From NCBI RefSeq assembly GCF_963930865.1, contig NZ_CAWVOH010000002.1:124001-188000 (forward strand): 64,000 bases of DNA, given 5' to 3'. Position 1 is the stretch's first letter. Every line of letters starts with the position of its first letter. Made by a program: the position numbers and the translations under genes. The notes under the pieces were generated by a model. That model made no database searches. It saw only the letters and a program-made list of their open reading frames with translations, and was not told the origin of the DNA. Source of the DNA: Eupransor demetentiae. Lineage in GTDB: Bacteria > Bacillota > Bacilli > Lactobacillales > Lactobacillaceae. Shown one piece after another: positions 35,601 to 43,144 of this stretch.

Positions 35601-35728
35601 GTGGTAGTACTGTCCGCTGAAGCCTGTTGATTTGCTATGGTCAGTCCTGATAAGAGGGAGAGGCCTGAAATCATCCAAAGTTTACCGGACTTGTACATTT
35701 TAAAATGCTCACGTCCTAAGTTTGTCAT
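32648..35728 (-). CDS. Serine-rich-repeat surface adhesin, truncated by a premature stop
   Basis: The N-terminus carries the KxYKxGKxW-type signal (HFKMYKSGKLWMISGLSLLSGL), a Thr/Ser stretch with two STSNTSTQ repeats, a folded adhesin region (about residues 90-540), a MucBP-like segment (VTVHFVDENGQQIAPGKYYY to VYKHTDGY), then about 390 residues of Ser-x repeats. Such proteins are glycosylated and exported by SecA2/SecY2; none of those genes is in the window. ATG 35728 is chosen over an upstream TTG. A TAA at 32648-32650 ends it before the LPNTG anchor. Confidence 0.9.
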   Translation of the reverse strand: MTNLGREHFKMYKSGKLWMISGLSLLSGLTIANQQASADSTTTTSATTSESTSTTSDSQAIYGDSMALNVTTTAASTSSATEQSTSNTSTQSTSNTSTQSTSDTAVTLDEIDQGLGNRVGASEGTNYNYSDLASDGKVHTNSISWQYNDGAVLPTGYVDDANNGNGSQFVFVINHGSGLKQGDTITIPITSNLDNQPGLNYWNAGNLSPHLNGISNSVHFDGDNIVIPIDDPSFSDRGYRVTLNFSLSQEQVFPKSAGNGTDLTFTQTIGDQTHHYSWNPLPTSPDFKENNNVADTVNSIVANDNQGVSIRSGIHNTDGGPFSKLVLLNNGQDYVEKRIITATVDSTGKPAYIEEGGYFWARLAIPSGYGPATEAPGWSSKAANNNYVTANTALISTYFVETNDIPQPGQYRVRRLADNKLEYEINYGKEQGVTVSRDNYITLLKSQYAGISQDTINQDLDRYSNADGTVTLPYVINTGINIANPNDTDHKVKYTSTETNNRNDQSDTVVGYTSGKSNINLVEGQTLVTVHFVDENGQQIAPGKYYYSDLDNANATYDAASENIDGYELVKAPDEAVKNAQGGYDIVDKFPSDKNIEYTYVYKHTDGYISTSISSSTSGSNSESHAESVSGSVSKDASGSNSKSLSDSYSGSSSQSTSHSASESVSSSTSGVNSKSASGSESSSTSASKDASSSKSGAESVSDSISKSASESTSTSKKDSTSKSASESTSANKSASDSASTASKSASESTSTSDSIASKSASESTSAKKSASDSASTASKSASESASTSKKDSTSKSASESTSANKSASDSASTASKSASESTSTSDSIASKSASESDSKKASTSKSISDSKSASESTSANKSASDSASTSKSSVDSKSASESTSTSKSSSDSTSASTSTSISESDSTDSKSKSESTSTSESVSTSKSISESNSVNSKSASESTSASKSGADSKSASESTSDSIASKSASTSASKNGSDSASTSTSKSKSESESVSASKSTSDSKSGVDSTSDSKSGSTSASISSS

Positions 35729-35803
35729 TCCAGTTATCTCTTTTCTATTTAACTGTACCAATTATAACACTTTGGGACAGTTAGGACGAAAATAAGAATT
35801 GTA

Positions 35804-35815
35804 ATCAAGCTTGAT
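35804..35815. promoter_or_regulatory. Palindrome upstream of the adhesin
   Basis: ATCAAGCTTGAT is a perfect 12-base palindrome about 40 bases upstream of a TATAAT-like -10 (35762-35767 region, minus strand). Possible operator; no bound factor is known. Confidence 0.35.
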
Positions 35816-35906
35816 CTAATGCAGTTTACACATATATTTGCTGTCGGGATTCTACAATCAAACCAATTTTTTATTTAAAAGACTATTTATTCTCATGTGT
35901 GCAGTT

Positions 35907-36011
35907 TGCTATAATAGAATCAAGTTAATATCACTTTCGGTTGGGCAAAAAAGCTTCAAGAATTCTTGGTCGGGGAACCAGGGTTCTTTGAAGCTTTTTA
36001 TTTTTGAGGAG
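35907..36011 (+). promoter_or_regulatory. Promoter and attenuator-like leader of the antiporter
   Basis: Extended -10 TGCTATAAT (35907-35915) is followed by about 25 bases and then a long hairpin (35947-35999): AAAAAGCTTCAA pairs with TTGAAGCTTTTT, with an inner TTGGT/AACCA stem closed by CGGGG. A T-rich run and the ribosome site GAGGAG (36006-36011) follow. A terminator-shaped hairpin between promoter and start codon suggests transcription attenuation; the ligand or protein is unknown and I do not recognise a named riboswitch. Confidence 0.6.
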
Positions 36012-36016
36012 ATGCC

Positions 36017-36982
36017 ATGATTTGGATGAAGATTATGATTTTGATTGTTGGAACGCTGTTGGCCGGTAAAATCACGCAGCGACTCGGTTTGTCGGAAGTC
36101 GTCGGACAGTTATTAGCGGGGGTTTTGCTTGGCCCGGCACTTTTGAATTTTGTTCATAGTAACAATTTGATTGCTAGCTTGGCAGAATTTGGCGTGTTGT
36201 TGCTGATGTTCCAATCGGGTTTGCAGGCGGATTTGGATGCCATGAAAAAGCACTGGCGGGCCTCGTTCTGGATTGCCTTGCTCGGCATGATCTTGCCAAT
36301 GATAGCTTTTCCAATTGCATTTTTGTGGCTTGGTTATCAGGAACCGGAAGCGATTTTCTCGGGAATGGTTTTTGCAGCCACGTCAATTTCCATCACGTTG
36401 GCAGTGCTGGTCGAACAAGGAAAACTCTCTTCGCCGATTGGCGCCATTATACTGGCAGCTGCAGTTATCGACGACATTCTCGCCTTAGTGGCTGTGACCG
36501 TCTTTTCAATTTTTTCTGGCAGTGGTGAATTTCACTGGCTGGACCTCATGCCAGTCATTGTTTTCTTCATTGGAATTGCAATTCAGTCCTGGTGGAGTCC
36601 GGACAAGCTGGTTAAGGGCACGACGATTTCGGGCGAATGGTTCTTTTATCCTATCTTTTTCGGATCGATTGGTTTGGAATTAAGCCTTAATAACATGGCT
36701 AGCAAAATTTGGATTATCCTGGCCTTTTCCATTTTGGCGATTGCAAGCAAATATCTGGGCGCCTTCTGGGGAGCACGCTTGTCTCACTTATCAAAAGATG
36801 GTTCTCGCGCCATCGGAGCCGGCATGATTTCTCGTGGTGAAATGGCGCTCGTCATCACGCAGATGGGCATTTCTAGTCATCTCATTAGTGAAAGTGTGGC
36901 CGGCGAGTTTATCATCGTCATCATTATCTCGACAATTGCAGCCCCATTAATCATGAAGCCTTTGTTTGCCAAAATTGATTGA
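36017..36982 (+). CDS. Cation:proton antiporter (CPA2-like)
   Basis: 321 residues with about ten membrane helices. LGLSEVVGQLLAGVLLGPALL is the conserved first region and AAAVIDDILALVAV near residue 155 holds the Asp-Asp pair of the ion site (Na+/H+ or K+/H+ antiport). It lacks a RCK/TrkA domain and is shorter than many CPA2 members. The leader hairpin suggests ion- or stress-responsive control. Confidence 0.88.
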   Translation: MIWMKIMILIVGTLLAGKITQRLGLSEVVGQLLAGVLLGPALLNFVHSNNLIASLAEFGVLLLMFQSGLQADLDAMKKHWRASFWIALLGMILPMIAFPIAFLWLGYQEPEAIFSGMVFAATSISITLAVLVEQGKLSSPIGAIILAAAVIDDILALVAVTVFSIFSGSGEFHWLDLMPVIVFFIGIAIQSWWSPDKLVKGTTISGEWFFYPIFFGSIGLELSLNNMASKIWIILAFSILAIASKYLGAFWGARLSHLSKDGSRAIGAGMISRGEMALVITQMGISSHLISESVAGEFIIVIIISTIAAPLIMKPLFAKID

Positions 36983-36985
36983 GCG

Positions 36986-37016
36986 GAAATAAAAAAGCCC
37001 GGGAGGGCTTTTTTAT
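36986..37016 (+). terminator. Antiporter terminator
   Basis: AAAAAAGCCC and GGGCTTTTTT pair around GGGA; it can also serve the convergent gene. Confidence 0.88.
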
Positions 37017-37630
37017 TAATCTTGCATTGGCTTCGAGTCAATATAGGCTTTGGCATTTGGGTCGGATACAAAATTGTAGGTATAGGAATGACCATCTCCT
37101 GAGGTAGTCCATGGTTCAAAGTTTACATTATCTCCATCAACGTTATAGGGGACAGTAAATGATGCTCCTCCGGCATAAGTAATGATTAACTTATTTGGTT
37201 GGATTTGATAATGACCGGTGGCGCCACCGACGTACATTCCCAAGCCAGTGTGGCGAACAACGTGATCATCCTGGAAATAGAATTGTTTTATACCATCATG
37301 GACCAAATTCTGTGGTGATCCAGGTTTTTTCATAGCTTCTTCTACTGGAACGCCGTCGTAATCGGTCAACCGAAGATCAAACCCATTCCCAATCAACGCC
37401 GCCTGAACCTGCTTGATTTCATCATCGTCACTATTATCATCTGCATCGTCATCGCTTTTTTCACTTGAAGACGATGAGGAGCTAGATTCTTGGGAGCTTG
37501 ATGAAGAACGTTCCTCTTTTTGAGGATGGTGGTCGGAAGAATTCTGGTCGCCAATGTAGTAGAGGACGCCGACAACGGCCACGATGGTGACTGCCGCGGT
37601 AGCTAAAATCGTGTAAATTTTATTCTGCAT
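37016..37630 (-). CDS. Membrane-anchored extracellular protein with Ser/Asp linker, 204 aa
   Basis: An N-terminal helix (residues 5-26) acts as signal or anchor; then a low-complexity linker rich in Ser, Glu and Asp (about 35-72) and a C-terminal domain of about 130 residues with GGATGHYQIQPNKLIITYAGG and PYNVDGDNVNFEPW. There is no lipobox Cys. The layout resembles DUF4767-like secreted LAB proteins, but I cannot assign the family firmly. It is divergent from the LytTR gene, sharing the region with the LytTR sites. Confidence 0.75.
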   Translation of the reverse strand: MQNKIYTILATAAVTIVAVVGVLYYIGDQNSSDHHPQKEERSSSSSQESSSSSSSSEKSDDDADDNSDDDEIKQVQAALIGNGFDLRLTDYDGVPVEEAMKKPGSPQNLVHDGIKQFYFQDDHVVRHTGLGMYVGGATGHYQIQPNKLIITYAGGASFTVPYNVDGDNVNFEPWTTSGDGHSYTYNFVSDPNAKAYIDSKPMQD

Positions 37631-37662
37631 AAATTGCTCCTTCTCTCAAAAAAACATTATAC

Positions 37663-37694
37663 AGAACCAGATATCTCCCGAATAGAACCAGATA
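37663..37694 (+). promoter_or_regulatory. Tandem LytTR-type binding sites
   Basis: AGAACCAGATA occurs exactly at 37663-37673 and 37684-37694, 21 bases apart (two helical turns), upstream of the LytTR gene. LytTR regulators bind pairs of direct repeats with this spacing, so autoregulation is likely. The pair also lies about 33 bases upstream of the divergent start at 37630. Confidence 0.75.
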
Positions 37695-37757
37695 GTCGGA
37701 ATTGGGCGACACGACAAACAATTTGGCCTATAACTATAAGTGTCGAAAGGAGAGAAG

Positions 37758-38201
37758 ATGAAAGTCACCTATAAAATTAATTCGGAGGCCGCTGGAGACT
37801 TGCTCAGTCTGACGGTTCGCCAGGATAGTGCCGATAACCAAGCTTTACTGGCCAACCTTCAAGATTTAGTTGATCAAGAACAGTTCACCATTAAAACCGA
37901 AGACGGTTACCGCAACTTTCCGGTCTTCCAAATTCACCGAATCTATACTTCAGCCAAGCGGGTTTACTGCCAAATTGGCGCGCAGAGTTACGAAATTCCA
38001 GAACGAATTTATCAAATGCGCAACCGTTTGTCCCATCACCGTTTCATTCGAATTTCTGCCGCTGAAATCGTTAACCGCGCTATCATCAAGCGCTTTGATT
38101 TAAGCAAAACCGGAGCCTATCAGCTCATCTTAAAAGATGGTTCCATCAGTCCCGTTTCTCGTCGTTATATGCAAAGTATTCGTAAGGAGTATCTGTCATG
38201 A
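37758..38201 (+). CDS. LytTR-family DNA-binding regulator
   Basis: 147 residues, with the LytTR domain over the last 100: VFQIHRIYTSAKRVYCQ, YEIPERIYQMRNRL and FIRISAAEIVNRAIIKRFDLS ending with the SRRYMQSIRKEYL helix. It lacks a receiver domain, so it belongs to the membrane-partner LytTR systems. The start follows AAAGGAGAG. Its stop overlaps the DUF3021 start by four bases (ATGA). Confidence 0.92.
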   Translation: MKVTYKINSEAAGDLLSLTVRQDSADNQALLANLQDLVDQEQFTIKTEDGYRNFPVFQIHRIYTSAKRVYCQIGAQSYEIPERIYQMRNRLSHHRFIRISAAEIVNRAIIKRFDLSKTGAYQLILKDGSISPVSRRYMQSIRKEYLS

Positions 38202-38650
38202 TTAAAAAAGTAATTCGCGTCGTTCTGCACAGTGCCATCATTGGTTTCTTCGTTGGCTTCACCGTTGCCATGGTTTGTTCACTATTAAATGAAACCAAGT
38301 ACTTCATGCCGGCTAGTCCCGACTGGGTCAACCGCTTCAGCACGCCCCTTCAAGCAACCTTGGTGGCCGGCTTGCTTTGGATGGGCATGGGCATTGTCTT
38401 TGGTGTCGGGGCCTTGATTTTCAACTACATGGACGGCAGTATCACGAAGAAGACGATTATTCACTTCGCTTGGACCTTTATCGGTTTCGCCATCTTGGCT
38501 TTTAACGCCGGCTGGGATATCACCGGTTGGGATGGCACACTAATCTTTGTCGTGATCTTCATCATTGTCTACGTCATTATTTGGTCAATTTCCATGTTGC
38601 GCGCTCGCCAAAATGTTGACCAAGTCAACGCTACGCTGCACCTTAATTAA
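38198..38650 (+). CDS. DUF3021 membrane protein, partner of LytTR
   Basis: 150 residues with four membrane helices, beginning MIKKVIRVVLHSAIIGFFVG. DUF3021 genes typically sit directly after LytTR genes and the membrane protein is thought to hold the regulator in check. The four-base overlap here supports coupled synthesis. Confidence 0.9.
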   Translation: MIKKVIRVVLHSAIIGFFVGFTVAMVCSLLNETKYFMPASPDWVNRFSTPLQATLVAGLLWMGMGIVFGVGALIFNYMDGSITKKTIIHFAWTFIGFAILAFNAGWDITGWDGTLIFVVIFIIVYVIIWSISMLRARQNVDQVNATLHLN

Positions 38651-38654
38651 TAGT

Positions 38655-38692
38655 ACGAAAAAAGCCCTGAAAATTTTCAGGGCTTTTTCTTT
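38655..38692. terminator. Terminator after DUF3021
   Basis: AAAAAGCCCTGAAAA and TTTTCAGGGCTTTTT form a perfect stem. The convergent 57-aa ORF ends inside it. Confidence 0.92.
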
Positions 38693-38850
38693 TCTTGTAC
38701 TTCTTGGACGGACAAGATTGAAACGACGACAGTCAGTAAGAAAAGGGTGAAACGAATTGGTTCTGGTAGGCGGTCAACAAGCCCGGACGCCCAGGCCAGG
38801 GCCAAAAGAAATAAAGGGGATAGCTTTCGTGCTAACTTCATGATGTTCAT
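38677..38850 (-). CDS. Small membrane protein, 57 aa
   Basis: Starts MNIMKLARKL, with two hydrophobic stretches (about 11-26 and 32-48) and a charged end (VQEVQEKKKP). Its ATG lies three bases after the stop of the upstream 70-aa gene, so they are probably coupled. Its TGA lies inside the terminator of the convergent DUF3021 gene. Family not recognised. Confidence 0.6.
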   Translation of the reverse strand: MNIMKLARKLSPLFLLALAWASGLVDRLPEPIRFTLFLLTVVVSILSVQEVQEKKKP

Positions 38851-38853
38851 GAT

Positions 38854-39066
38854 TTAGCCCAATATTTGATCCTTAACCTTGGTGAAAATCATCTGGCCCT
38901 TGGACTTTGATGACTGCGTACGACGGCTGTAAGGCACGTAGTTTGATTCGTTGGCGGCATGCACCGCAGCAATCCAAAGAGCGCCCATAATCATCAAAAC
39001 CATGGCTGCTAAAACAGCAACGCGGCGGGGCGTCGGCTTAAAAGTACGTTCTTTTTCCATTCCCAT
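38854..39066 (-). CDS. Small single-pass membrane protein, 70 aa
   Basis: A basic N-terminus (MGMEKERTFKPTPRRV), one membrane helix (about 17-38) and a basic tail ending KVKDQILG. GGGAGAAAG precedes the ATG. It heads a two-gene unit with the 57-aa ORF. An eight-base inverted repeat (39084-39103) lies just upstream. Function unknown. Confidence 0.65.
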   Translation of the reverse strand: MGMEKERTFKPTPRRVAVLAAMVLMIMGALWIAAVHAANESNYVPYSRRTQSSKSKGQMIFTKVKDQILG

Positions 39067-39083
39067 ATTCTTTCTCCCAATTC

Positions 39084-39103
39084 CTAAACTACTAATAGTT
39101 TAG
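39084..39103. promoter_or_regulatory. Inverted repeat upstream of the small membrane-protein pair
   Basis: CTAAACTA (39084-39091) and TAGTTTAG (39096-39103) with a CTAA spacer. It may be an operator or part of a weak promoter (TGCTAAACT on the minus strand). Confidence 0.4.
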
Positions 39104-39236
39104 CAATAAATGTCCGAGAAAAGGGGCTTCTACAGCCTTTTTAATCTGAATGTAAATCTTTTAACATTCTTGAAACATAGTGCAGCTTTTCAAGAACGAT
39201 ATTAGACACTCAAAGGATTAATGTTCTTATTGTATG

Positions 39237-40202
39237 TTACGAGTTTTTTACAGCTACTTTTTCATGTTCAACAAAATGGGCTTGTAGGAGGCGGCTGGCA
39301 AGAAAGACGAGGTTACCAACAATCAAACTCGCTACCGTCACATCACTCAGCCAATGGGCCCCGATGCGGACTCGGCTAAGCGCTGTCAAAATTGCAACGG
39401 ACAAGCCTAAGACCGTCAAAATCAGCTGTGGACGAACCTTACTACGGGGAATGAAGAAGGGTAGGTAGAGCCACAGCCATCCCGAGGTCGTGTGGCCGGA
39501 TGGAAAGGAATTGTGACCATTCATGCCATTAAGATGATACCAAGGGGTGAAGTGGTCGGGATGGCCGGCCAAAATGGTTTCGTAGGGACGGTAGCGACCC
39601 CAAAGACTTTTCATTTCATTGATGGTTAGGTTGGCCACGAAAACTAGGACGACGGCAACCAAGGCGGCACGCAGTAGGTAGTTTAAATCCGCTTCGTTTA
39701 GGCGACTCAAAGCATGCCAGATGGCTGCCATTATGAATAATAGTAGGACGATTGCCAGCAACCAGCGCAGACTTTCGGGATAGTTGAGGCTGGCGCTAGT
39801 ATTGTTGGCCTTACCCAATGCAATGCCATCTTGGGCATTGTGGATGGCGGAGAATAAGTAGGATAGAAAGTCCTGCAATAAGGCGAGAATCTGATTAAAA
39901 GATAAAGCGATGAAACCGGCGCTTAGCGCTTTGTTACTGAGCTTTTGCGGATCACGCTGCCAGCTATAAAAAGCTAAAATTTGAAAGGCGATGATCAGTA
40001 AAAGGTTGGCGCCTTGATCGGCTGCAGTTTGGAAAATAACACCAAAGATCGAGTTCTGATTGATAACGGCGTGGCTAATTTGATAATCAAAAGCACTTGC
40101 CAAGGACAGAGACAGTAGGCCCAGAATCATCAAAATGATGTAGATTTTCTTTTCCCGGGCATAAGTGACAAAATTGGCCGATTGGCCAGGATTGTTCAAC
40201 AT
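39237..40202 (-). CDS. PAP2-family membrane phosphatase
   Basis: 321 residues with several helices. The three catalytic motifs of the acid phosphatase/lipid phosphatase superfamily are visible: KSLWGRYRP, SFPSGHT and SRVRIGAHWLSDV. Likely acts on a lipid phosphate or undecaprenyl pyrophosphate on the outer membrane face. The N-terminal 190 residues carry extra membrane helices, longer than minimal PAP2 proteins. Confidence 0.9.
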   Translation of the reverse strand: MLNNPGQSANFVTYAREKKIYIILMILGLLSLSLASAFDYQISHAVINQNSIFGVIFQTAADQGANLLLIIAFQILAFYSWQRDPQKLSNKALSAGFIALSFNQILALLQDFLSYLFSAIHNAQDGIALGKANNTSASLNYPESLRWLLAIVLLLFIMAAIWHALSRLNEADLNYLLRAALVAVVLVFVANLTINEMKSLWGRYRPYETILAGHPDHFTPWYHLNGMNGHNSFPSGHTTSGWLWLYLPFFIPRSKVRPQLILTVLGLSVAILTALSRVRIGAHWLSDVTVASLIVGNLVFLASRLLQAHFVEHEKVAVKNS

Positions 40203-40364
40203 ACGACTTTCCTTTCGATACGCACCGATTGTGCACCTGAAGTATAACGTCTACTTTCTCTAAATAAGAGTCTTACTTTGTGAAAATTATCCTGGTAGAA
40301 TATACCTGATTACATCTAGACGGGAAATTGTACGTCAATCCCACTTGTGAAAAGAGCTAAGTTT

Positions 40365-40898
40365 ATGAAGAAAATCGGTATTATCATTGGGTCCAACCGT
40401 TCCCAACGAAGTTCATTGATTATTGGTCAATGGCTGCAAAGAAACCTGTCCGATATGCCATTTGATACCGAACTACTTGATTTGGGTAGCGTGAACTTAC
40501 CTTGGTTGGATGAACCGGAATTGCCGGCAGCGGGTCATTATCAAATGCCTGCAACTCGTGCATGGGCCAAGGCCATTGCCGCCTGTGATGGCTTTATTAT
40601 CGTCATGCCGCAGTATAATGGCGGCTATCCCGCCGTTTTGAAGAATGCCCTCGATACGGTTTTTGCTGAGTGGAGCGGCAAGCCGGTCGGCTTGGTTTCT
40701 TTTGGCGGACACGGCGGTGGTAAGGCGGCTACGGCACTCCAAATGGTTTTCTCCTTCTTGAAGTTGGAGGAAGTGCCCACCCAGCTGCAAGTATGGATTA
40801 AACCGGGTGCTTTGAATGTCGGGGATGCTGATGCCATTCTTGCCAAATATCAGTCCGATTTTGCCAAAATGGCTGACGAAATTGCTGAAAAAATCTAA
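40365..40898 (+). CDS. NADPH-dependent FMN reductase
   Basis: 177-residue flavodoxin-like enzyme: GIIIGSNRSQRSSLIIGQW phosphate loop, MPQYNGGYPAVLKNALD and FGGHGGGKAA. It reduces flavin, azo compounds or quinones; the substrate is unknown. ATG at 40365 (MKKIGI) is preferred over an in-frame start 18 bases upstream, though the ribosome site is weak for both. Confidence 0.88.
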   Translation: MKKIGIIIGSNRSQRSSLIIGQWLQRNLSDMPFDTELLDLGSVNLPWLDEPELPAAGHYQMPATRAWAKAIAACDGFIIVMPQYNGGYPAVLKNALDTVFAEWSGKPVGLVSFGGHGGGKAATALQMVFSFLKLEEVPTQLQVWIKPGALNVGDADAILAKYQSDFAKMADEIAEKI

Positions 40899-40936
40899 AC
40901 TAAAAGGCAGCTCATGGCGAGCTGCCTTTTTTATAA
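40899..40936. terminator. Terminator, FMN reductase
   Basis: AAAGGCAGCTC and GAGCTGCCTTTTTT pair around ATGGC. Confidence 0.9.
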
Positions 40937-41098
40937 TTCAGTTTGATAAAGAATCAAGGCGGAGTAGTACGAAGCCGATGGCGACGAATACTTAACGTCG
41001 ATTACTTTTTTATTTTCTTGATAGAGTTGGTCTAATTCTTTGTTGAGTTTCTTTTGAAGTCCACCAAAAGTGAACGCATCAACACCTGTAACTTGCAT
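40931..41098 (-). CDS. Cse60-like small protein, 55 aa
   Basis: A short cytoplasmic protein starting MQVTGVDAF, with a VIDVKYSS ... YYSALILYQ pattern that matches the small Cse60 family, first named in sporulating bacilli but present in LAB. AGGAGGAATC precedes the ATG at 41098. It ends just inside the FMN reductase terminator. The role in non-sporulating bacteria is unknown. Confidence 0.7.
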   Translation of the reverse strand: MQVTGVDAFTFGGLQKKLNKELDQLYQENKKVIDVKYSSPSASYYSALILYQTEL

Positions 41099-41122
41099 GC
41101 CGATTCCTCCTGCTAAATAAGA

Positions 41123-41422
41123 TTATAAAGCAGTCCAGAATGTTAGCAAGCCAAAGAGGATGCCGGGCATGTTGGCAATGGCCAACGGTAGGTCGCGGGG
41201 ATGCTTGAAAAGTCCGTAAAAAACCCAGAGGGAACAGTTCAACGCTGCGACGAGGGGCTGCAAAGGCGTGCCTTTGTTGCCGGCCAAGTTCTGTCCAATT
41301 TGTGGAATATAAGTAACGTACATTAGGACCGATAGGATGGTCGCAATCCAGGAAATGTAATGGATAAATGTATCGAAATGAATGTGATGTTGTGAATGGT
41401 GTTTGCGGCGAGGAGCCTGCAT
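41123..41422 (-). CDS. SemiSWEET-family sugar transporter
   Basis: 99 residues with three membrane helices and the PQ motif in YVTYIPQIGQNLAGNKG, then LQPLVAALNCSLWVFYG and ANMPGILFGLLTFWT. SemiSWEETs work as dimers and move sugars down the gradient. A His/Arg-rich N-terminus (RRKHHSQHHIHF) precedes the first helix. It is divergent from the broken sugar MFS gene. Confidence 0.88.
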   Translation of the reverse strand: MQAPRRKHHSQHHIHFDTFIHYISWIATILSVLMYVTYIPQIGQNLAGNKGTPLQPLVAALNCSLWVFYGLFKHPRDLPLAIANMPGILFGLLTFWTAL

Positions 41423-41571
41423 AAGTACCTTCCTTTCTTTTTAAACTGTCTATGTTCACTTTAACACTAAGTGGCCCTTTTGTTAAATTGCACTGGTCTG
41501 AAAAGCGCTTTGTTAGGCGGACCTTTTGTCGTAAGATATAAGTGAAGAAAGTAGTTGAAGAGGGGATTTAC

Positions 41572-42900
41572 ATGCAAGACAAGCAGCAGGGTTTGCCCAA
41601 GCGTTCATTGAAATATTTGATTTACCTTAGTTTTGGTTTGTTTGGGACACAAATGGCCTTTGGCTTGGAATCATCGCAGCTGGGCCGGCTTTTTCAAACA
41701 ATTGGTGCCGCACCAGAAGTGCTGGGCATGATTTTCATTATTCCACCGTTGACGGGGATGCTTGTCCAGCCCTTGGTAGGAAAGTATTCGGATCAGACTT
41801 GGTTGCCCAAGCTTGGTGGCCGGCGAATGCCCTATCTGATTATCGGTAGTATTTTAACGGTTCTTTCCTTAGTAGTTCTGCCCAATTCTGGTTCCTTTGG
41901 CTGATCAACGGCCATTGCGGTTTCTGTCGCAACTCTTGTTCTAGGTGTTTTCATGATTGCCTCGAATATTTGTGCGCAGCCCTATAAGATGTTGGTGGGG
42001 GATTTAGTTTCTGACGAACAGCGTGGGCAGGCCTTCTCCATTCAGTCTTTATTGATGAACGGTGGGACGGTTTTGGCAACCATCACGCCCTTTGTGATGA
42101 CGTCGATTGGGATTAGTAACACTGCCAAGGCTGGCGTGGTCCCCGACACGGTTAAGTATGCTTTTTATTTCGCCGCTGCCGCGATTGCACTCTGCTCCAT
42201 TGTGACAATTTGGCAAATTGATGAACTGTCGCCGGCTGAATTTAAAGCTCTACATGGGCAAGCAGCCGCCGAAGAAACACCACGCAAATCCATGTGGCAG
42301 TTAACCAAGGAGTCAGCAAGAATTTTTTGGCTAGTTGGCCTTGTCCAGTTCTTTGCCTTTTTCGCCTTTTCCTATTTATGGGTTTATGGTGCGGGTGCGA
42401 TGGCCAAGAACATTTATAACGCTGTTGATGCTAATTCTGCTGGTTACCAGGCTGGTGGAAATTTATTTGGAATCTATTCTGCTTTTTACGCCCTAGTCAT
42501 TGTCTTTGTGACGATTCTCTTGTCGCGTTTACCACGGAAGTATTACCGTTTGGCTTGGACAATCACGCTCTTTATCGCTGGAGCAGGTTTCGTCTTGATT
42601 TTCCTAGCGCATGACTTAGTTTGGATGACGGTTGCCTTTGTTTTAGTCGGCGTTGGCTGGTCGGGAACTAATATATATCCCGTAACCTTTATCACGGATG
42701 CCGCGCCAAAGGATTATATGGGGACTTATATAGGGTTGATGAACATTCAGGTCTGCATTCCCCAAATTGCTGCTTCGATACTATCGGTGATTTTTCTACC
42801 AATGTTCCATGGTTCGATGCCGGCGATGATTTTCTTGGCGGCTTTTGTTCTTTTTGCTGCCGGTCTCGCCTCACTTCTGATTTCTGACACGGATGTGTAA
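41572..42900 (+). pseudogene. Sugar MFS transporter (SLC45-like), copy 1, internal stop
   Basis: A 12-helix major facilitator with FGTQMAFGLESSQLGRLFQ and GKYSDQTWLPKLGGRR near the N-terminus. A TGA at 41902-41904 interrupts the frame after PNSGSFG; copy 2 has TGG (Trp) there, so one G-to-A change explains it. The frame is otherwise open to 42900. It is closely similar to 45320-46650. The GAGGGG ribosome site supports ATG 41572. A truncated or reinitiated product (from ATG 41953) is possible but unlikely to transport. Confidence 0.88.
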
Positions 42901-42932
42901 TATTTGTAATATTTCGTAATATTTCGTAATTT

Positions 42933-42968
42933 AAAAGCGTCTTGCATGTGTGCGAGGCGCTTTTTTAC
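42933..42968 (+). terminator. Terminator after MFS copy 1
   Basis: AAAAGCGTCTTGC pairs with GCGAGGCGCTTTT, followed by T's. Three GTAATATT-type short repeats (42906-42930) precede it. Confidence 0.82.
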
Positions 42969-42981
42969 ATGAAAATCGAGT

Positions 42982-43011
42982 CATAAATGTAACATTAATG
43001 TTACATTTATG
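42982..43011. promoter_or_regulatory. 30-bp perfect palindrome containing a WalR-type site
   Basis: Bases 42982-43011 are a perfect inverted repeat without spacer. Inside is TGTAAC-N5-TGTTAC (42988-43004), matching the WalR/VicR consensus TGTWAH-N5-TGTWAH. It lies about 60 bases before the promoter of the 83-aa membrane protein. Confidence 0.8.
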
Positions 43012-43070
43012 CTGCATAAACATATTAAATGTATAAAATCGCGATTTATTTGTCCAAATTTAATAAAATT

Positions 43071-43125
43071 TTGACAATTTCTTTTTGTCTTTGTTACAAT
43101 AACGTTACAGTAATATTTTTGTAAC
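43071..43125 (+). promoter_or_regulatory. Promoter with second WalR-type site, 83-aa membrane protein
   Basis: TTGACA (43071-43076), an 18-base spacer and TACAAT (43095-43100). TGTTAC-N5-CGTTAC (43092-43108) overlaps the -10, and another GTAAC lies at 43121-43125. The overlap suits repression or activation by an OmpR-family regulator such as WalR. Confidence 0.65.
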
Positions 43126-43144
43126 GAAGAAAGAAGGCTTTTCG

